A stretch of DNA of 64,000 bases from Onthophagus taurus (Eukaryota > Arthropoda > Insecta > Coleoptera > Scarabaeidae), in the NCBI RefSeq assembly GCF_036711975.1, contig NW_027248939.1, positions 248,001 to 312,000 on the forward strand, in the 5' to 3' direction. The position numbers were made by a program, and so were the translations under genes. Below the pieces are notes generated by a model. It was not told the origin of the DNA. It was given only the letters and a program-made list of their open reading frames with translations, and searched no databases. The stretch's first letter is position 1, and the number at the start of each line of letters is the position of its first letter. Shown piece after piece: positions 23,354 to 35,390 of the stretch.

Positions 23354-24131
23354 CACGAAGTAGTATAAGGAGATAAAACGGCAATAGGCGACTGTGTTTC
23401 AGAATAGGGCGAATCTAATTCAGTTTTACCTTGTGGCTCTGACGACAGCGCCCGGTGGCAAAACTGTAAACTAACAAAAATTAATCTGTTTAGGTTAGGT
23501 CGGTTATTTTTTCTTTTGCGGTCCACTACATTAATCATTATTACACATCATTTTTACAACTCAATATTAGATAATAATTAATTATAATAATATTAATCAA
23601 TATTATTATAATTTTTATTACTCCTATAATATAGAATTGGTCCAAGGTCTATAGAACATAAGGTTACCCAATGCCGATTCTCCTCCTCTGAGGGGCAAGG
23701 TGGGTCAGTGAAGTAGCTGGTTCGATGAACAACACAACACGATGCGAGGTTTAAATATTTTATATAGACTGTACCACTCAGATTTTATAGGCTATCTTAT
23801 ACTTAACTCTACTCTGACTGTATCAAACCAGTGACGTCATTCTGCGGGATAATAATCTATACTACAGAGGCATAGGGAATTAGGTAACCTTATGTTCTAT
23901 AGACCTTGGAATTGGTACAGCTAAAATCAGCTGATCTGCACAGCTAATCTGTCAGAACTAAAAATCTGTCAACTATAACCTAAAAAGTATATTTAATTTT
24001 AGTTTGCAGCTTTAACACAAGGGGCGCTGTCATCGGAGCCACAAGGTATCTCTGAATTAAGTTCGCCCTATTTTGGAGCAAATCCCCCACCACATTTGTA
24101 CGCTCGTTTTATCTCCTTATACTACTTCGTG
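23354..24131. mobile_element. Non-autonomous hAT-like element with 8-bp target duplication
   Basis: 27-bp TIRs starting CACGAAGTAGTATAAGG lie at both ends, with the identical 8-mer GTTGCAGT at 23346-23353 and 24132-24139. Imperfect inverted similarity continues inward for about 100 bp (GGGCGAA, CCTTGTGGCTC, GCGCC). There is no ORF. It is interrupted by the element at 23642-23909. Confidence 0.88.
23642..23909. mobile_element. 268-bp MITE nested in the hAT-like element
   Basis: Perfect 27-bp TIRs start CCAAGGTCTATAGAACATAA. Flanking direct repeat AATTGGT is at 23635-23641 and 23910-23916 (7 bp; 8 bp is possible if one terminal base is reassigned). No coding capacity. The perfect TIRs suggest a young copy. 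Confidence 0.85.
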
Positions 24132-24299
24132 GTTGCAGTATATTATAAAAATATTCTGTAAGAAACGACCACACTAATTTGCTTACCGGAGAAAACTATA
24201 AATTAAAGACGTACACCAACTTAATTAAAATGTCAATTGCTTGTAGGAAAGTATGGCACTTGTAGCTAATCCCATCACTATATACATACATAAAATTGT

Positions 24300-25537
24300 T
24301 CAATATTGTCCTTTCTCCAATTCAATTATCACTACTCGGGGCTGCAATTTGATTTTGTTTTCCGCATAATCCGTTCGTGTAGTTTCCAATTTTTTAGCAA
24401 CGTCATTAATTGTGTTGACAAACAAAACGCAATCGTCTTGAGAGTCAACAATAGTAGATTTATAGTTTCGAGATAATCTTTGCGATTGTAATATAGCGTG
24501 TAGTAGCAAAATAATATAACAGTCTTTGGATTCTAAAAAATGAACATCTGTGTAAAGTGTTGCACCAACAATTATTTCAATCTTACCTACCTATGTTTAT
24601 CTTTGTTTATCTTGTATATCGGATTTGTATATTTCAACAATTTTTGTTGTAAATTCAGAAAATGCTGGTATTAAATTATTATTGGGTTTATCCGGAAATA
24701 AAGTTGAAAAATCAATATGAACCTATAAAAGAAAATTTAATTACAAAATAAAATAAATATTTTGAAAAATAATAACATACAAGTTCGTAACTGTTAGCGT
24801 CATTACGTCTAGGCCATACTTTTAATAATTCCGACAACGTCTCTGTAGAACTTCGAAAAGACTGGAGTCTGTATTCAGAAGTCCGCTCCAATAATATTTA
24901 ATTGTGTCCCACACGAAGGGATCACAATTTACTATAACAAACTCTATGTAGTCTCCTATGTTTTCAAGAAACGAGAGACGATACACTAAAAAAAACGCTT
25001 TTATAATCTCGAGCATTACCTTCTAGAAAAAGAGATTGTACGCTCTCTTTTGATTCAGATTAATTAGTTGTTTGGTTGAGTTTTCTTCTTTGGAATTTTA
25101 AATTGTAGTATCTGTCGTTTGCCTGAAGGTTTCCGTTTATTGTTTCTGTGCGTGTAATAAGTAGTCTGTTGAAAACAAAAATTTAAGCTAGTAATACTAA
25201 TACATGTAATAAAAACGTACTGCAGATTCAGACGAAAATGTTGTAGAAATTTAATAAATTAACGAGAAAAAATTTCATCGCGGCGCTGGTATCTTCTAAT
25301 TATTATTAATTAATAAATAAGGAATGAAAAATGTTGTAATGATTTTTTTTTGCGGTTGTTGACATCATGTAAGAAGAATTATGACGTAATGAGGGCGAGA
25401 AATATTTAATTACCATAGAAACTATCACTCAACGGACCTTGTTTCAAGAAAAAAAAGTTTATATACATATCTTGAAAGTCTTCAATTAATTCAGCAAGAT
25501 CCCATTCCATTAGTAAATTTGAAACTGTTATCGAACC
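24300..25537 (-). pseudogene. Unrecognised spliced gene remnant with SAM-like start
   Basis: Product not named. Exon-like segments on the minus strand have good splice sites. 25537-25438 encodes ITVSNLLMEWDLAELIEDFQ, resembling the first helices of a SAM-like domain. About 25150-24790 encodes ENIGDYIEFVIVNCDPFVWD..IK, then after a frameshift LSELLKVWPRRNDANSYEL. 24722-~24600 continues in phase with VHIDFSTLFPDKPNNNLIP. About 24545-24300 encodes ILLLHAILQSQRLSR, TIVDSQDDCVLFV and KIKLQPRVVIIEL. The arrangement recalls a family of uncharacterised insect proteins seen in repeats and host annotations. A donor at 25690 suggests an upstream noncoding exon. At least one frameshift and one in-frame stop argue for a decayed copy. 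Confidence 0.4.
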
Positions 25538-25699
25538 CTGCAAAAAAACCTCCATTTTTTTTTAAATCTTTTATCTATTCAAAAAAAAGTAATGCACATT
25601 TTCTGCACGTATTGCATGTTTGTAATTTTAAATCTGTATAATATCAGTACTTGCATAAATAAAAGAGTATTAATTAACTATTGAACTTACCTTTGATAA

Positions 25700-26414
25700 C
25701 TATTTGCAAGGAGCTACCAACGAACTGAAGAGAATCGGCCGTTACACATCATGTGATATCATGACGGCGACAATCTTCTTTTAACACAACACAAATTCCT
25801 TTTCAACTAAAGAATACTTTTCTAGAAATCATTTAACTAACCATTTAATTTAAGTAGTAGTTGGATAGTATTGACAAAGTGCAGATAAATTTGGAAACAA
25901 TGCTAATTCTCCTTCCTAATAACTGAAATATATTTAAATTAAAAGATTATACATTTTATATAATTTATATTTAATATTTGGAATTAAGAAAATTGCAGAC
26001 TTAAAATGAAATGTATGTAGGCTTTAATCCCCTCTTACTATTTATTTCATTTAAATGAATTTCTGTTGTAACCACGATTACTTACGTTAAAATCAAGAAA
26101 AATTAAATAACAGTATCAATTCGTTACTATAACCACTAATATTTTTCTGAGTGTAAGGTATAGAATCAATTCGATAAAAATTCGGGGGATATTCTTTCAG
26201 AAAAAAGGCTTGGACATCCATGTTATCTTTTTTAACGCGCATTGTTTGACATAAAATTGAAATGTACAGGTGTCCTAAAATTTAGATACCATACCTAAGT
26301 TGACATTTTTAAATAGAAAACATGTACGAAATAGGAACATGTACGGATTCTACGTAAAATTATGAGTATTTTTCATGTTATCTAATATCATTATGTCTTC
26401 ATCCTAATGTTGTC
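25700..26414. other. Intergenic, nothing assigned
   Basis: AT-rich. No gene, TIR pair or LTR terminus was recognised. The 3' LTR of the neighbouring Gypsy A would be expected here and is not visible. Confidence 0.4.
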
Positions 26415-27362
26415 TTTTATCTCAAATATCTTAGGAATGTATTTCTCGAGAGACTTAATATTGTGGGGATTTCTTTTAGGCAGGAACGGAGGCCTAAAAG
26501 AACTAGTTGAAGTTCGTGTTTCCAGCGATCTGTATTACCTCTTGCAATAAGAGCAGTTTTTAAAGATCTGTGCAATGTCTTTTGAATACCGTTGCTTTGG
26601 GGATGATAGGTAGATTGATAGGATATGGAATTCATTGAAGAGTTTCGATTCAAATTGAGTGCCTTGATCATGCGTAATGCTATGAGGGATACCAAATTTC
26701 CAGAAATAATGAGTAAAAGGAACATTAGCAATCGTGGTTGTCATTATATTGGAAAGAGGAAAAGCTTCAGTCCATCTTGTAAAGCGCTCAATAACAGTAA
26801 GAATAAATGTACTTCCGTCAGATGGAGCAAGAGGCCCAACGAGATCAATATGAATATGTTCGAAACGGCCTTTTGGAATACTAAATTCTCCTATAGGCGT
26901 TCTAGTATATTTATTTACTCTAGAAAGTTGACAATTAATGCAAGATTTTGTCCAATGATATAAATGAGTATTCATTCTTGGCCAGAAAAATCTTGTTTTG
27001 ATTAAATTTTGTGTAACGCGTACTCTCGGATGTGAAATGTTGTGAAAATTAGAAAAAATTGTTTTACGAAATTTGACGGGAACATAAATACGTGATAGGG
27101 AAGAAGAAATTTCGCACCAAAGTTTTAAATTGGAGGAAGAAATTTGTTGTTTTCCTAAAATAAATTTTGCTTTGTTAAGAAGTTGTTTTTGTAAAAGATG
27201 TTTAAGCTCAGAATCGCTGTCTTGAGTTATTTTTAAAGTTTCAAGATCAGGATAAGATGAGTTAATGACATCAATATCTAAACGTGATAGAGTATCAGCT
27301 ACTATGTTGGTTTCTCCCTTAATGTATCTAACATCTGATGTAAATTGTGAAATATAATTTAA

Positions 27363-29638
27363 GGGGGGAAACCACATTAGAAGGTTCAAAAAATCGATTT
27401 TTTTTATTGCATAAATCGTTAGCTTAACTATCCAAGAATACGATGTTAAAATTACAAACCGAAATTCGCATTCCTTTAGATTTAATGAGCATGGAACTTA
27501 GCGGTCTGATGTAGCCTATGCTAGAGATGTGCGTGTTAGTGATTTTTTATGCCTGCTCACGATCTATACCACGCGGGACACGCATACCACTTACGTGAAC
27601 ATATGAATCAGGTGACTCACGCGTGATTTACTTGTGACATCATTAGCGAAAAAGCTCAGCACTTACTATGGACTAGCGATTCGAAGACATACATCGATAG
27701 TGGAGAAAATATGAAAACAGCGATTATGGCGACATACTATCATATGATATCCACCGATGAAAATCCGCGAACGAGTGTTGCCCTTAGGGAGAAGACAGCT
27801 GGTGCGTGTGGCAAAAACGAACAGCTCTTGGTATGGAGCTTGCACCGCATCCTACTCCATTGCATCCCGACATACAGCAGGAAATTCTGCATATATATGA
27901 AGATTTATCAAGGGATGAATTACTGGAAAGATGTTTAGGTTGACACAAAAAAATATATATATATGTAACCCTATTGCGGGTGCTTACGGCTAATTCAGTG
28001 AAGACGGGTGTGAGTAAATAAAACAGTGATGTAAAAAAAATATAATACGAATTAAATTTATTAAATGTTGAGCGCCAGAAATTTTTGAGAGAAATTTCAA
28101 ACTCCAAAACAATGCAAAATACCTTTTAAAATCAATAACAGAAATAAATAACTCTGGTCCGCATAAGCTTATGTTTCCCCTCACAACATTAAGAAAATGC
28201 ATAAAAAAAAATTAGATAATATCTTGAACAAAATAAAGAAAACAAAACAAAAAATATTTACTAGCTTGAATTATTGAAATCAAAATCAATTAATACTCCT
28301 AATCAAATAAATGATACTACTTCGAAGAAAAAAAAAATCATTAAGCTATTCAACTCAGATGTTGAATTCAATAGACAAAAGAATTAAAGAATACAATCTT
28401 AGTTTACTCGACACAGGTAAGTTTATTCGTAATTTAAAATAGTTAAATTCACTTATCTGGTTTTTTTTCTTTTTTTTTTTTCTGCAGATCTCCACCAAGG
28501 TCCACCAGGATACCACGCTAGCGATGATGTTAAATACGGTTTTCTCCGAGTTCGACATCACGCCACAATTTTTCAATTTTGCATCGAGCAATAAAATAAA
28601 CCAATATCAACCATTGCGCTCTGAAAATCATTTAAAAAGCCTCAAAAAAAAAATCAAAATCAACTCCAACCGTAACAAGGTGACACACGCGAAACGCAAA
28701 TGAAAGCTTCAATTTCGCAATTTGGCGATTAGTTCCTAAACATTTGCACTCCGGGCTAAAAGTCATCGAATTGGCATCGTACTTAGCCGCGGGCTTATTC
28801 AATGCAGGAAATTCATCCCTTCTGATGATCATGAACGAAGCAGGAATTGCAGTAGGTACGCAAAGCTTCCAGTACGCTGAACAAATAGATAACCAGAGCG
28901 AGAGGCGACAGAATCGACGTAGTTCACTGAAGTCGAAGGAAGGTCGGGAAGCTCGAAAAGCACTGCTGCAGGCGCAAAATGAAGCCTATGAGGAAGAAGT
29001 AGGACTAATGTATGGTGCTGGAATCGCGGATTAATCGGTGACTACTTTATATTATTGTTAACTCAATAACTTCAAAATTTTTTTTTCAAACGCGTTTTTC
29101 TCAAAATGACTTTTTTCACATTTGCGGGAACTCTAACTCAAAAAGTAATGAACCAATCATTATGAAAATTGATAGTATGATTCTTTATGAAATTACGAAA
29201 TATATGAACCAACTTTTGAGATGATATCATGATTTTAAGAGAGTTTTTTTTTGCATAATGAAATTATAGTGAAATATAGTGAAATTTTAAGTAAATTTTT
29301 CCAATACCTGCAAAATTTTTAATTTTCGTTACATTTACCTGCATTGAGGTTCATATTCTTAGAAAATAAGTTATTAACCTAAAATGAAAAGCTTTTCGAT
29401 ATCAGATGAAAATGGAAATGGCTACACGTCCCGCAATTGGAGAACTCTAGGTACGACGTCCAGCGGAGATCAGTGAATAACTTTGTTATTTTTCTATAAA
29501 ATTATTCAAAAAAATTCACAAAAGTTGTTCGAAATATAAACAAAATAGTGTCAAAATTTGTCACTATTTCAATTCTTCCCACCCAAAAAAAATCCTAAAA
29601 AATTAATGAAAATGAGCCTCCTAATGTGGTTTCCCCCC
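27363..29638 (+). mobile_element. TTAA-inserting DNA transposon (Kolobok-like) nested in Gypsy A
   Basis: TIRs start GGGGGGAAACCACATTAG at both ends (right end inverted), flanked by TTAA at 27359-27362 and 29639-29642. Removing the element plus one TTAA restores the Gypsy A frame exactly. Transposase remnants on the plus strand: GEDSWCVWQK and YEDLSRDELLERCLG at 27760-27940, and a 96-codon frame at 28744-29034 (SGLKVIELASYLAAGLFNAG, ending EEEVGLMYGAGIAD). These recall a transposase family annotated as Mutator-like/Kolobok in animals. piggyBac also uses TTAA, but the protein does not look like it. The middle (27950-28740) is frame-broken and may hold another insert. Confidence 0.8.
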
Positions 29639-29850
29639 TTAAATAACGAGATTGTCTGGGAGATTTTTCTGTTTTGGACGAAAAAGAATGAATAATAGGT
29701 TTATGATCAGTAAATATTGTGAAATTATAACCTTCAAGCAAATGTCTAAAATATTTTATTGATTCGTAAATGGCAAATAATTCACGATCAAAAGTTGAAT
29801 ATCTAGTTTGTGAAGGCGAAAGTTTTTTTGGAAAATATGCAATTGGTTGT

Positions 29851-30242
29851 TGTTCAGAATGCGGCCACACGCGCGGACAATTCAAATTTTTGAGCAACGC
29901 GCTCACACGCGCGAAGGGAGAGTAATTAAAACTCATAATCTCATGTACATTTTTAATTTGGTCACACTCCGCTATTTTTGTATCTTTTATTGTATATATT
30001 ATAAATAATTATTGTTAACATGTATGTATCGCGTCTTTAATTCCTTGTATATATTTCTGTAAACCTGTTTTGTCCAAAATCTGTATAAAAGTATGCCCGT
30101 CCAAAAATAAACCCTCTTTGTTGTCCAGTCTTCACAGTGTTTTATTCTACCACCAAAATCGAGAGACTTGGAGAAAGTGGTTAAGTAAGACTATTTAATT
30201 CAATTTCTTTAAGTAGCAGAATTGCGCGTAAAGTTAGAAACA
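29851..30242 (+). mobile_element. Solo LTR inserted in Gypsy A RNase H
   Basis: 392 bp beginning TGTTCAGAATGC and ending GTTAGAAACA, so TG...CA termini. It is flanked by GTTGT on both sides (29846-29850 and 30243-30247), the 5-bp duplication of LTR elements. It contains TATAAAAG near 30086 and AATAAA near 30106 on the plus strand, giving its orientation. The internal part was presumably lost by LTR-LTR recombination. Its family does not match the Gypsy D LTRs. Confidence 0.88.
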
Positions 30243-30932
30243 GTTGTGATAAATTATTTACAGATTTCTCTAAAACAGCACCTATAGAAGTAGAAGAAGC
30301 ATCTGTTGTTAGTGTTAATTGAGCATCTTTACAAGGATGAGCAAGACTAGTTGCATTTATAAGGGACGTTTTAGCAGAAAAGAAGAATCTTGGCACTCAA
30401 TAGAAAAGGAAAGTAATTCTTTTTGTTTAAGTACACGAGTAGAATTTGCTAGCGCATGTAATGGTTGTAATAATTGAGAAAAATTTTGTATAAATCTATG
30501 ATAAAAATTTATCATCCCCAAAAAACGTTCAAGTTGTTTCAGCGTTGTTGGAATAAAATAATCATCAATGATCTTAATACGTTGTGCAGAAGGAAGAATT
30601 CCTTTTGGAGTTATATGATGGCCTAAAAAATCGAGAGAATAGACACCAAAAATACATTTTGAAGGTTTCACGTTAACGCCATAATTGTCAAGTCGTTCAA
30701 AAAGTTGTGTCAAATGAGTTAAATGTTCCTCTTCATTTTTGCTTGCAATTAAAATGTCATCAATGTAGACAAAAATGAAATTTAAGCCACTAGACACTTC
30801 ATTGATAAAACGTTGAACTGTTTTGCGGCGTTACGTAATCCGAGTGGCATACGCGTAAATTCATAAAGACCAAATAGAGTGGTGATAGCAGTTTTATAAA
30901 TCTCTTGTTCTGCCACCGGTATTTGATGATAA

Positions 30933-33900
30933 TAATAATAATACACTTTATTGTACCAAAAACAAAATACAAATTGCAGAAAAAAAAAAGAAAATAAAAC
31001 ATGAATAATTCTTTTTTGGTACAAACCACAAAGCGCCAATTCAGGAAGCCGAAGCTCCTGTTCTTCCATTGGAACCTCAACAAAATAAAACCAAGTAAAT
31101 TTGAGAATAAAGAACACAATAAGAAACATAAAAAACAGAAACAATGAATTCGCATTTATAAGTACTGATTATGGCATCAATATCTAAGAATATGTAACTA
31201 AAAATAAAATAAATAAAGTAAATAACCAAAAATAAATATATATATAATATAATAAAACTAAACAGTAACCATCATAAAAAAAGCATAAAATGAATCTTGT
31301 AACCAAATAAAAAAAAGAAATGAAAGAAATTAAAAAAAAAACAAGGGAAGCGATGACGCGTATCGAGCAACACATTGAGATAAGGCAACACCTCGTCTCA
31401 ATGCCTCAGTCTGTGAATCAAACATTCGTCTAAAAAGGCGAGACCTGAAAACCGAGGCATTGGCTGTCCAATCCGATTCCATAATGAGGTTATAAGACTT
31501 ATAGATATGATAAGAGAAAGATCTTTGAAATAATGAAGTTCTATGGGCAGGTGGTACAATAAGACAACGCGTTCTCATTTGACGAGCATTTACATCCTTA
31601 GTCCTAAATTTATACTTTTTACCTATGGTAAAAAATCAAGGTATGTAATTCTCTTCTGTTCCTCATTGATAACCATCCAGCGTCCACCAACCTATGAGAG
31701 ACATGATCAAATTTTCTAATGCCATACACAAATCGTAAACAATTGTTTTGAATTTTCTGAATTCTACCCGCATCAAGAGCGGTCAACGCTGGATGGTAAA
31801 CTGGAACCATATAATTAAATTGAGATAGTACAAAACTCTCGCATAAGTTGCGTTTAACATCAAAAGGTAAGTATTTTCTATGTGGATAAAGTAGTCTCAG
31901 TGCACAATAGGCGTTCCTAATGTACTTAGAGATCTGATTAGAAAAACGAAAAGAGTTATCAATTTCAAGTCCAAGACTTTTATATTTTTCAACTACAGGT
32001 AGTTTTGAACCATTCACAGCAATATTAGCAGCGTGCGACAATTCAGCACAAATTTTTTTATTCCCAAAAAACATGACCGCAGACTTGTCTGGATTGATTT
32101 TTAAACAGTGCTGCGAAGCTGCGACAAACACACTATTAAGATCTCTATTTATATTATCAATAGCAGGACCAGACTCGGAGGGAAGAAAGGAGAGCACCAA
32201 CTGAGTGTCATCCGCATAAACATATGGTGTAGATCTAGTGTAGATCGAGAACAAAATCGGGCCTAAAATAGAACCCTGAGGAACACCATCAAAAATGAAT
32301 CTGCTCTGAGATACTACACCATCAATAGCTACACGTTGAGACCTGTCATGAAGATAACACTCAATAATACTCTGTGAAACAGGGTCCAAACCAAACGAAG
32401 AAAGAATACAAAGAAGGATCTCGTGGTTAACGGTGTCAAATGCGCGGCTAAAATCTAACAAAACAAGAATTGTAATATTACCCTTATCAACCCCCGAAAT
32501 AATATCATCCAAAAGTGCTGTCATAGTAGTAATAGTGCTATAATTTTTACGAAACCCTGACTGACAGTCAGGCAGCAAATTAGAAGTTTGAATGTAATCA
32601 TTCAACTGATACTTCAATATCCCTTCCAAGATCTTCGAACAAGTAGGAAGCAGACTAATAGGTCTAAGGTCAGTGTAACTTGATGGGTTTTGATTTTTAG
32701 GAATAGGCTTGATTATAGCGTGTTTCCAGCAATTGGGGAAATGACGTTCAACGATGCAACAGTTAACAATATGTGTAAGATATGGTAAAATAACAGGACA
32801 CGCCAGTTTAATCATATCCGCCCGAATCCCATCACTGCCCTCAGAACAAGACTTCAATTTATAGATCAATTTGTCTACTACATCAGTTGATACCGATTTG
32901 AATTTAAAATATTTCTCGTTGTTAACATTTAAATTAGAATAATACTCAAAAATAGCAGGATTGGGCGGTAAGTTGTCAGTGATGTCCGAAACACTCCTCA
33001 AAAAGAAGTCATTCAGATCTTCAACATCACACAAAGCCTCTGGAATATTACACTGCGTCTTCTTTCTTAAATTAAGCGAATCAAGCTTACCCCTCATTAA
33101 TTTTTTGTCCCGAATGCTACCAATATACCGAAAATATGCTCTTTTTTCCGCTTTAATAGCGGAAAGCCGTTAAGTTTCTAAGAGATTTAAAGTAATCCCA
33201 TTTACCATCAGATCGATTCCTTCTATAGTCATCCTTTGCTTTATCCCTTAAAGAAATCATTAGCTTCAGGTTATCAGTAAGCCATGGAGGAGGCAACCAG
33301 TCTAACATGTCTGGTTGTCGTTAGCACGCATGTGTGTGAGGCTCGACTTATAAGGGACGAATGCGCGTGAGCGCCCTCTGACCCCTCGGGGTCGGGGCGG
33401 CGGTAACTCGTCATTGGAAACGAGTAAGCGGTATCGTCACCTAACGAGATCTTCTCTACCATCTCGAGCCTCCAAGGGAGTATGCACAAGGGGCCCACTG
33501 GGGCCTAAGTGCGCGTAAAAATTACGCACCCCTCTCTCTACATACATACATACAAGCCATGGAGGAGGACGTTTATGAACTTTACCCTTAATGAGTGGAG
33601 CAAAAACATTAAATGCATTAAGTAGTTGTTCTTTAAAAAAATAAAGCTTATCATCAATGTTATTCATGGAGAAGATAAAATTGAATGGAATTTTCCGCAA
33701 TAAGTCGTGAAACTCACAAATATCTATTCTTTTTAAGTTTCTGTATAGTTTCCAAATCGGAGAGGAAACCGGTGAACAGAAGTCGATGTCACAAAGGACA
33801 ATGTCGTGATCAGACACTTGACAGCTTCTAACCTCAGAATTCCGGACAAGAACTGTACTGAATGCAACAATTACATCAATCATTTTAGCAGTCGATGCAG

Positions 33901-34120
33901 TAACTCTTGTAGGTTCATTTATCAACTGCATAGCATCAAAAGAAGACAGTAAAGTCATAAAATCATCCCCACAAAAGATTATCTCATCACTCTGCGGCAG
34001 GCAGGCAGCCAAAACGCTCTCAAGCTCATCCAAAAATATCCGACAGGGAAAGCTGGGAGATCGATAGAGCACACTCAAAATGAGTTTACGTTTATTAATT
34101 TGCAGAGTTAACCACATATT
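30933..34120 (-). mobile_element. Jockey/CR1-like LINE, 5' truncated, nested in Gypsy A
   Basis: Flanked by ATGATAA (30926-30932 and 34121-34127), a 7-bp target duplication; the 3' end runs into a (TTA)n tail. It starts inside the APE endonuclease (ISVLYRSPSFP-like start, SDEIIFCGDDF, INEPTRV, VSDHDIVLCDIDF). The RT frame 33097-31619 carries DLRPISLLPTCSKILEGIL, CQSGFRKNYST, LVLLDFSRAFDTVNH, GVPQGSILGPILF and the catalytic YVYADDTQL. A short deletion lies just before YADD (between IYT and TPYVY). The C-terminus (RTSLFQRSFSYH) lies at 31578-31330 in a shifted frame. The SINE-like insert at 33294 breaks it between endonuclease and RT. Confidence 0.9.
33294..33553 (+). mobile_element. SINE-like retroposon with 15-bp target duplication
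   Basis: 260 bp flanked by the identical 15-mer AAGCCATGGAGGAGG (33279-33293 and 33554-33568). It is strikingly GC-rich against its surroundings and ends in a CATACATACATAC tail, as retroposons do. I see no convincing A or B box, so it may instead be a severely 5'-truncated LINE end. It is the fourth layer of nesting here at least (host, Gypsy A, LINE, this). Confidence 0.85.
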
Positions 34121-34275
34121 ATGATAAGCATGAACAAGATCAATTTTGGAAAAAATTGTACAATTATGAATGTGGAAATTAAAATCCTGTATATGAGGCA
34201 AAGGATAACGGTCAGGAATTGTTATATTGTTAAGTTGGCGATAATCGCCGCAAGGACGCCAATCCTTGGCTGAAG

Positions 34276-34623
34276 TCTATTGAATTATAATAATTGAATT
34301 TATACCGAGTAACGTAAAAAAAGAATAACCGATTTCTTGATTTTTGAAAAAGTAATTAAAAGCAATATGGCAGGGAATATGTGCAACGCCACAATATCTG
34401 AATTTAAAGTATAACTTAAAAATGTTTTATTATAAAAGTTATTTAAATGATAAAATTCTGCGAAAATCGTTGAGTAGAAAAGAACTAGCGATAATGCTTA
34501 TCATCCAACAATAGTCAAAAAAAAACCAAACCTGTAACCTTACCCAAACAATACCAAGAAAGGCTCGTGACTACAGAAGTTGATAAGCCATGGCCGTGTG
34601 CAAAATTCCTCCATCGACCATCG
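34276..34623. other. AT-rich stretch, nothing assigned
   Basis: Lies between the truncated 5' end of Gypsy A and the TATA-containing locus. No coding sequence or TE terminus was recognised. Confidence 0.4.
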
Positions 34624-34630
34624 TATAAAT
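34624..34630 (+). promoter_or_regulatory. TATA box candidate (TATAAAT)
   Basis: TATAAATAC lies about 30 bases ahead of a plausible start region (near 34655) and about 105 bases ahead of a consensus splice donor. It would drive the inverted-repeat transcript described next. The assignment rests on position and consensus only. Confidence 0.4.
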
Positions 34631-34898
34631 ACTGCAGAACACGACGATTCCAACCAGAAGTGGTTCTAATTTTAAATCGCAACGATGCCCATAAAGAATG
34701 AGCTTACAATACTCATTAAATTTCATTGATAAGGTGAGTTAAAGTTTTCAATAACAACACATTCTTTCCATATAATAAAAATGATTAACTTCTTTTCCAT
34801 TTTTTGTTACAGTTATTTCGTCGATTCTTGTCTAAATCGAGAATATTTCTTAATCATACAATCATTAAAAGAACCACAACGAAATAACTGTCTTCGTC

Positions 34899-35120
34899 CA
34901 CCGATTATCTAAATCATGAAGGAAGTGATGGTTACCTTCGTGCTCATGCCCTTTTGAAAAGCCACTCAAAAGCTTTTCGATGGTATAATTTCAACTACAG
35001 AGAAACGCAACATGGTTGTGCTGGCATCTACTTATATCTACATGGATGAAATCTGCTGTGCAATCTGAAACTGATAATGGTCTAACCAAATTTGATATGG
35101 AACTTGAAGTAACTTTTAAA
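34899..35120 (+). pseudogene. Glycoside hydrolase family 1 exon fragment (left arm)
   Basis: The plus frame reads DYLNHEGSDGYLRAHALLKS then HSKAFRWYNFNYRETQHG, GIYL and a stop; a shifted frame continues WMKSAVQSETDNG. GH1 beta-glucosidases have the block 'YL.aHnlLkAHa.ayrlY...yr..q.GkvGi.l.s.w.ep'. Catalytic acid and nucleophile regions are absent. Broken by a frameshift near the W in the tail. Confidence 0.6.
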
Positions 35121-35189
35121 ATATTAAAACAGAATTTGCTCTAAAAAAGATTTACTCCGTAAATTGTGATTAGAATAAAGTTTTCGTGT

Positions 35190-35390
35190 TTTAAAAAGCA
35201 CTTGAACTTCCATATTAAATTATTTAGATCATTATCGGTTTTAGGTGACATAACGGGTTTCATCCATGCAGATAAAAGGTAGATGCCAACGCGACCACGT
35301 TTCTTTTCCCTGTAGTTTAAATTATATAATCGATAAGCGTTTGCGTGGGTTTTTAGAATGGTATGAGCACAACGCTAATCAACAAGCGAG
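35190..35390 (-). pseudogene. Glycoside hydrolase family 1 exon fragment (right arm, inverted)
   Basis: The minus frame reads AHTILKTHANAYRLYNLNYR, EKKRGRVGIYLLSAWMKPVM, SPKTDNDLNNLIWKFK. This is the same GH1 block as the left arm and is better preserved: open across ~57 codons. A stop precedes AHT where the left arm has GYLR. The arms differ enough at third positions to suggest either independent copies or old duplication. Confidence 0.65.

Larger units (their letters stand above)
26415..34275 (-). mobile_element. Gypsy A, 5' truncated pol split by three insertions
   Basis: Pol is read from right to left. RT starts at about 34275 (DWRPCGDYRQLN, IFSKIDLVHAYH), resumes at 30930 after the LINE, and contains FVYIDDILIAS near 30790-30740 and FLGMINFYHRFI. 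RNase H (TTDASSTSIGAVLE) is cut by the solo LTR and resumes with PIAYFPKKLSPSQTRYSTFD and FTDHKPI. The TTAA element then interrupts, and integrase follows from 27358: an H2C2 region (HPRVRVTQNLIKTRFFWPRM, SCINCQL), core HIDLVGPLAPSDG, GTQFES, and TYHPQSNG near 26600. It ends near 26415 without an LTR. Removing each insert and one target copy rejoins the reading frame, which shows the insertion order directly. Confidence 0.9.
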
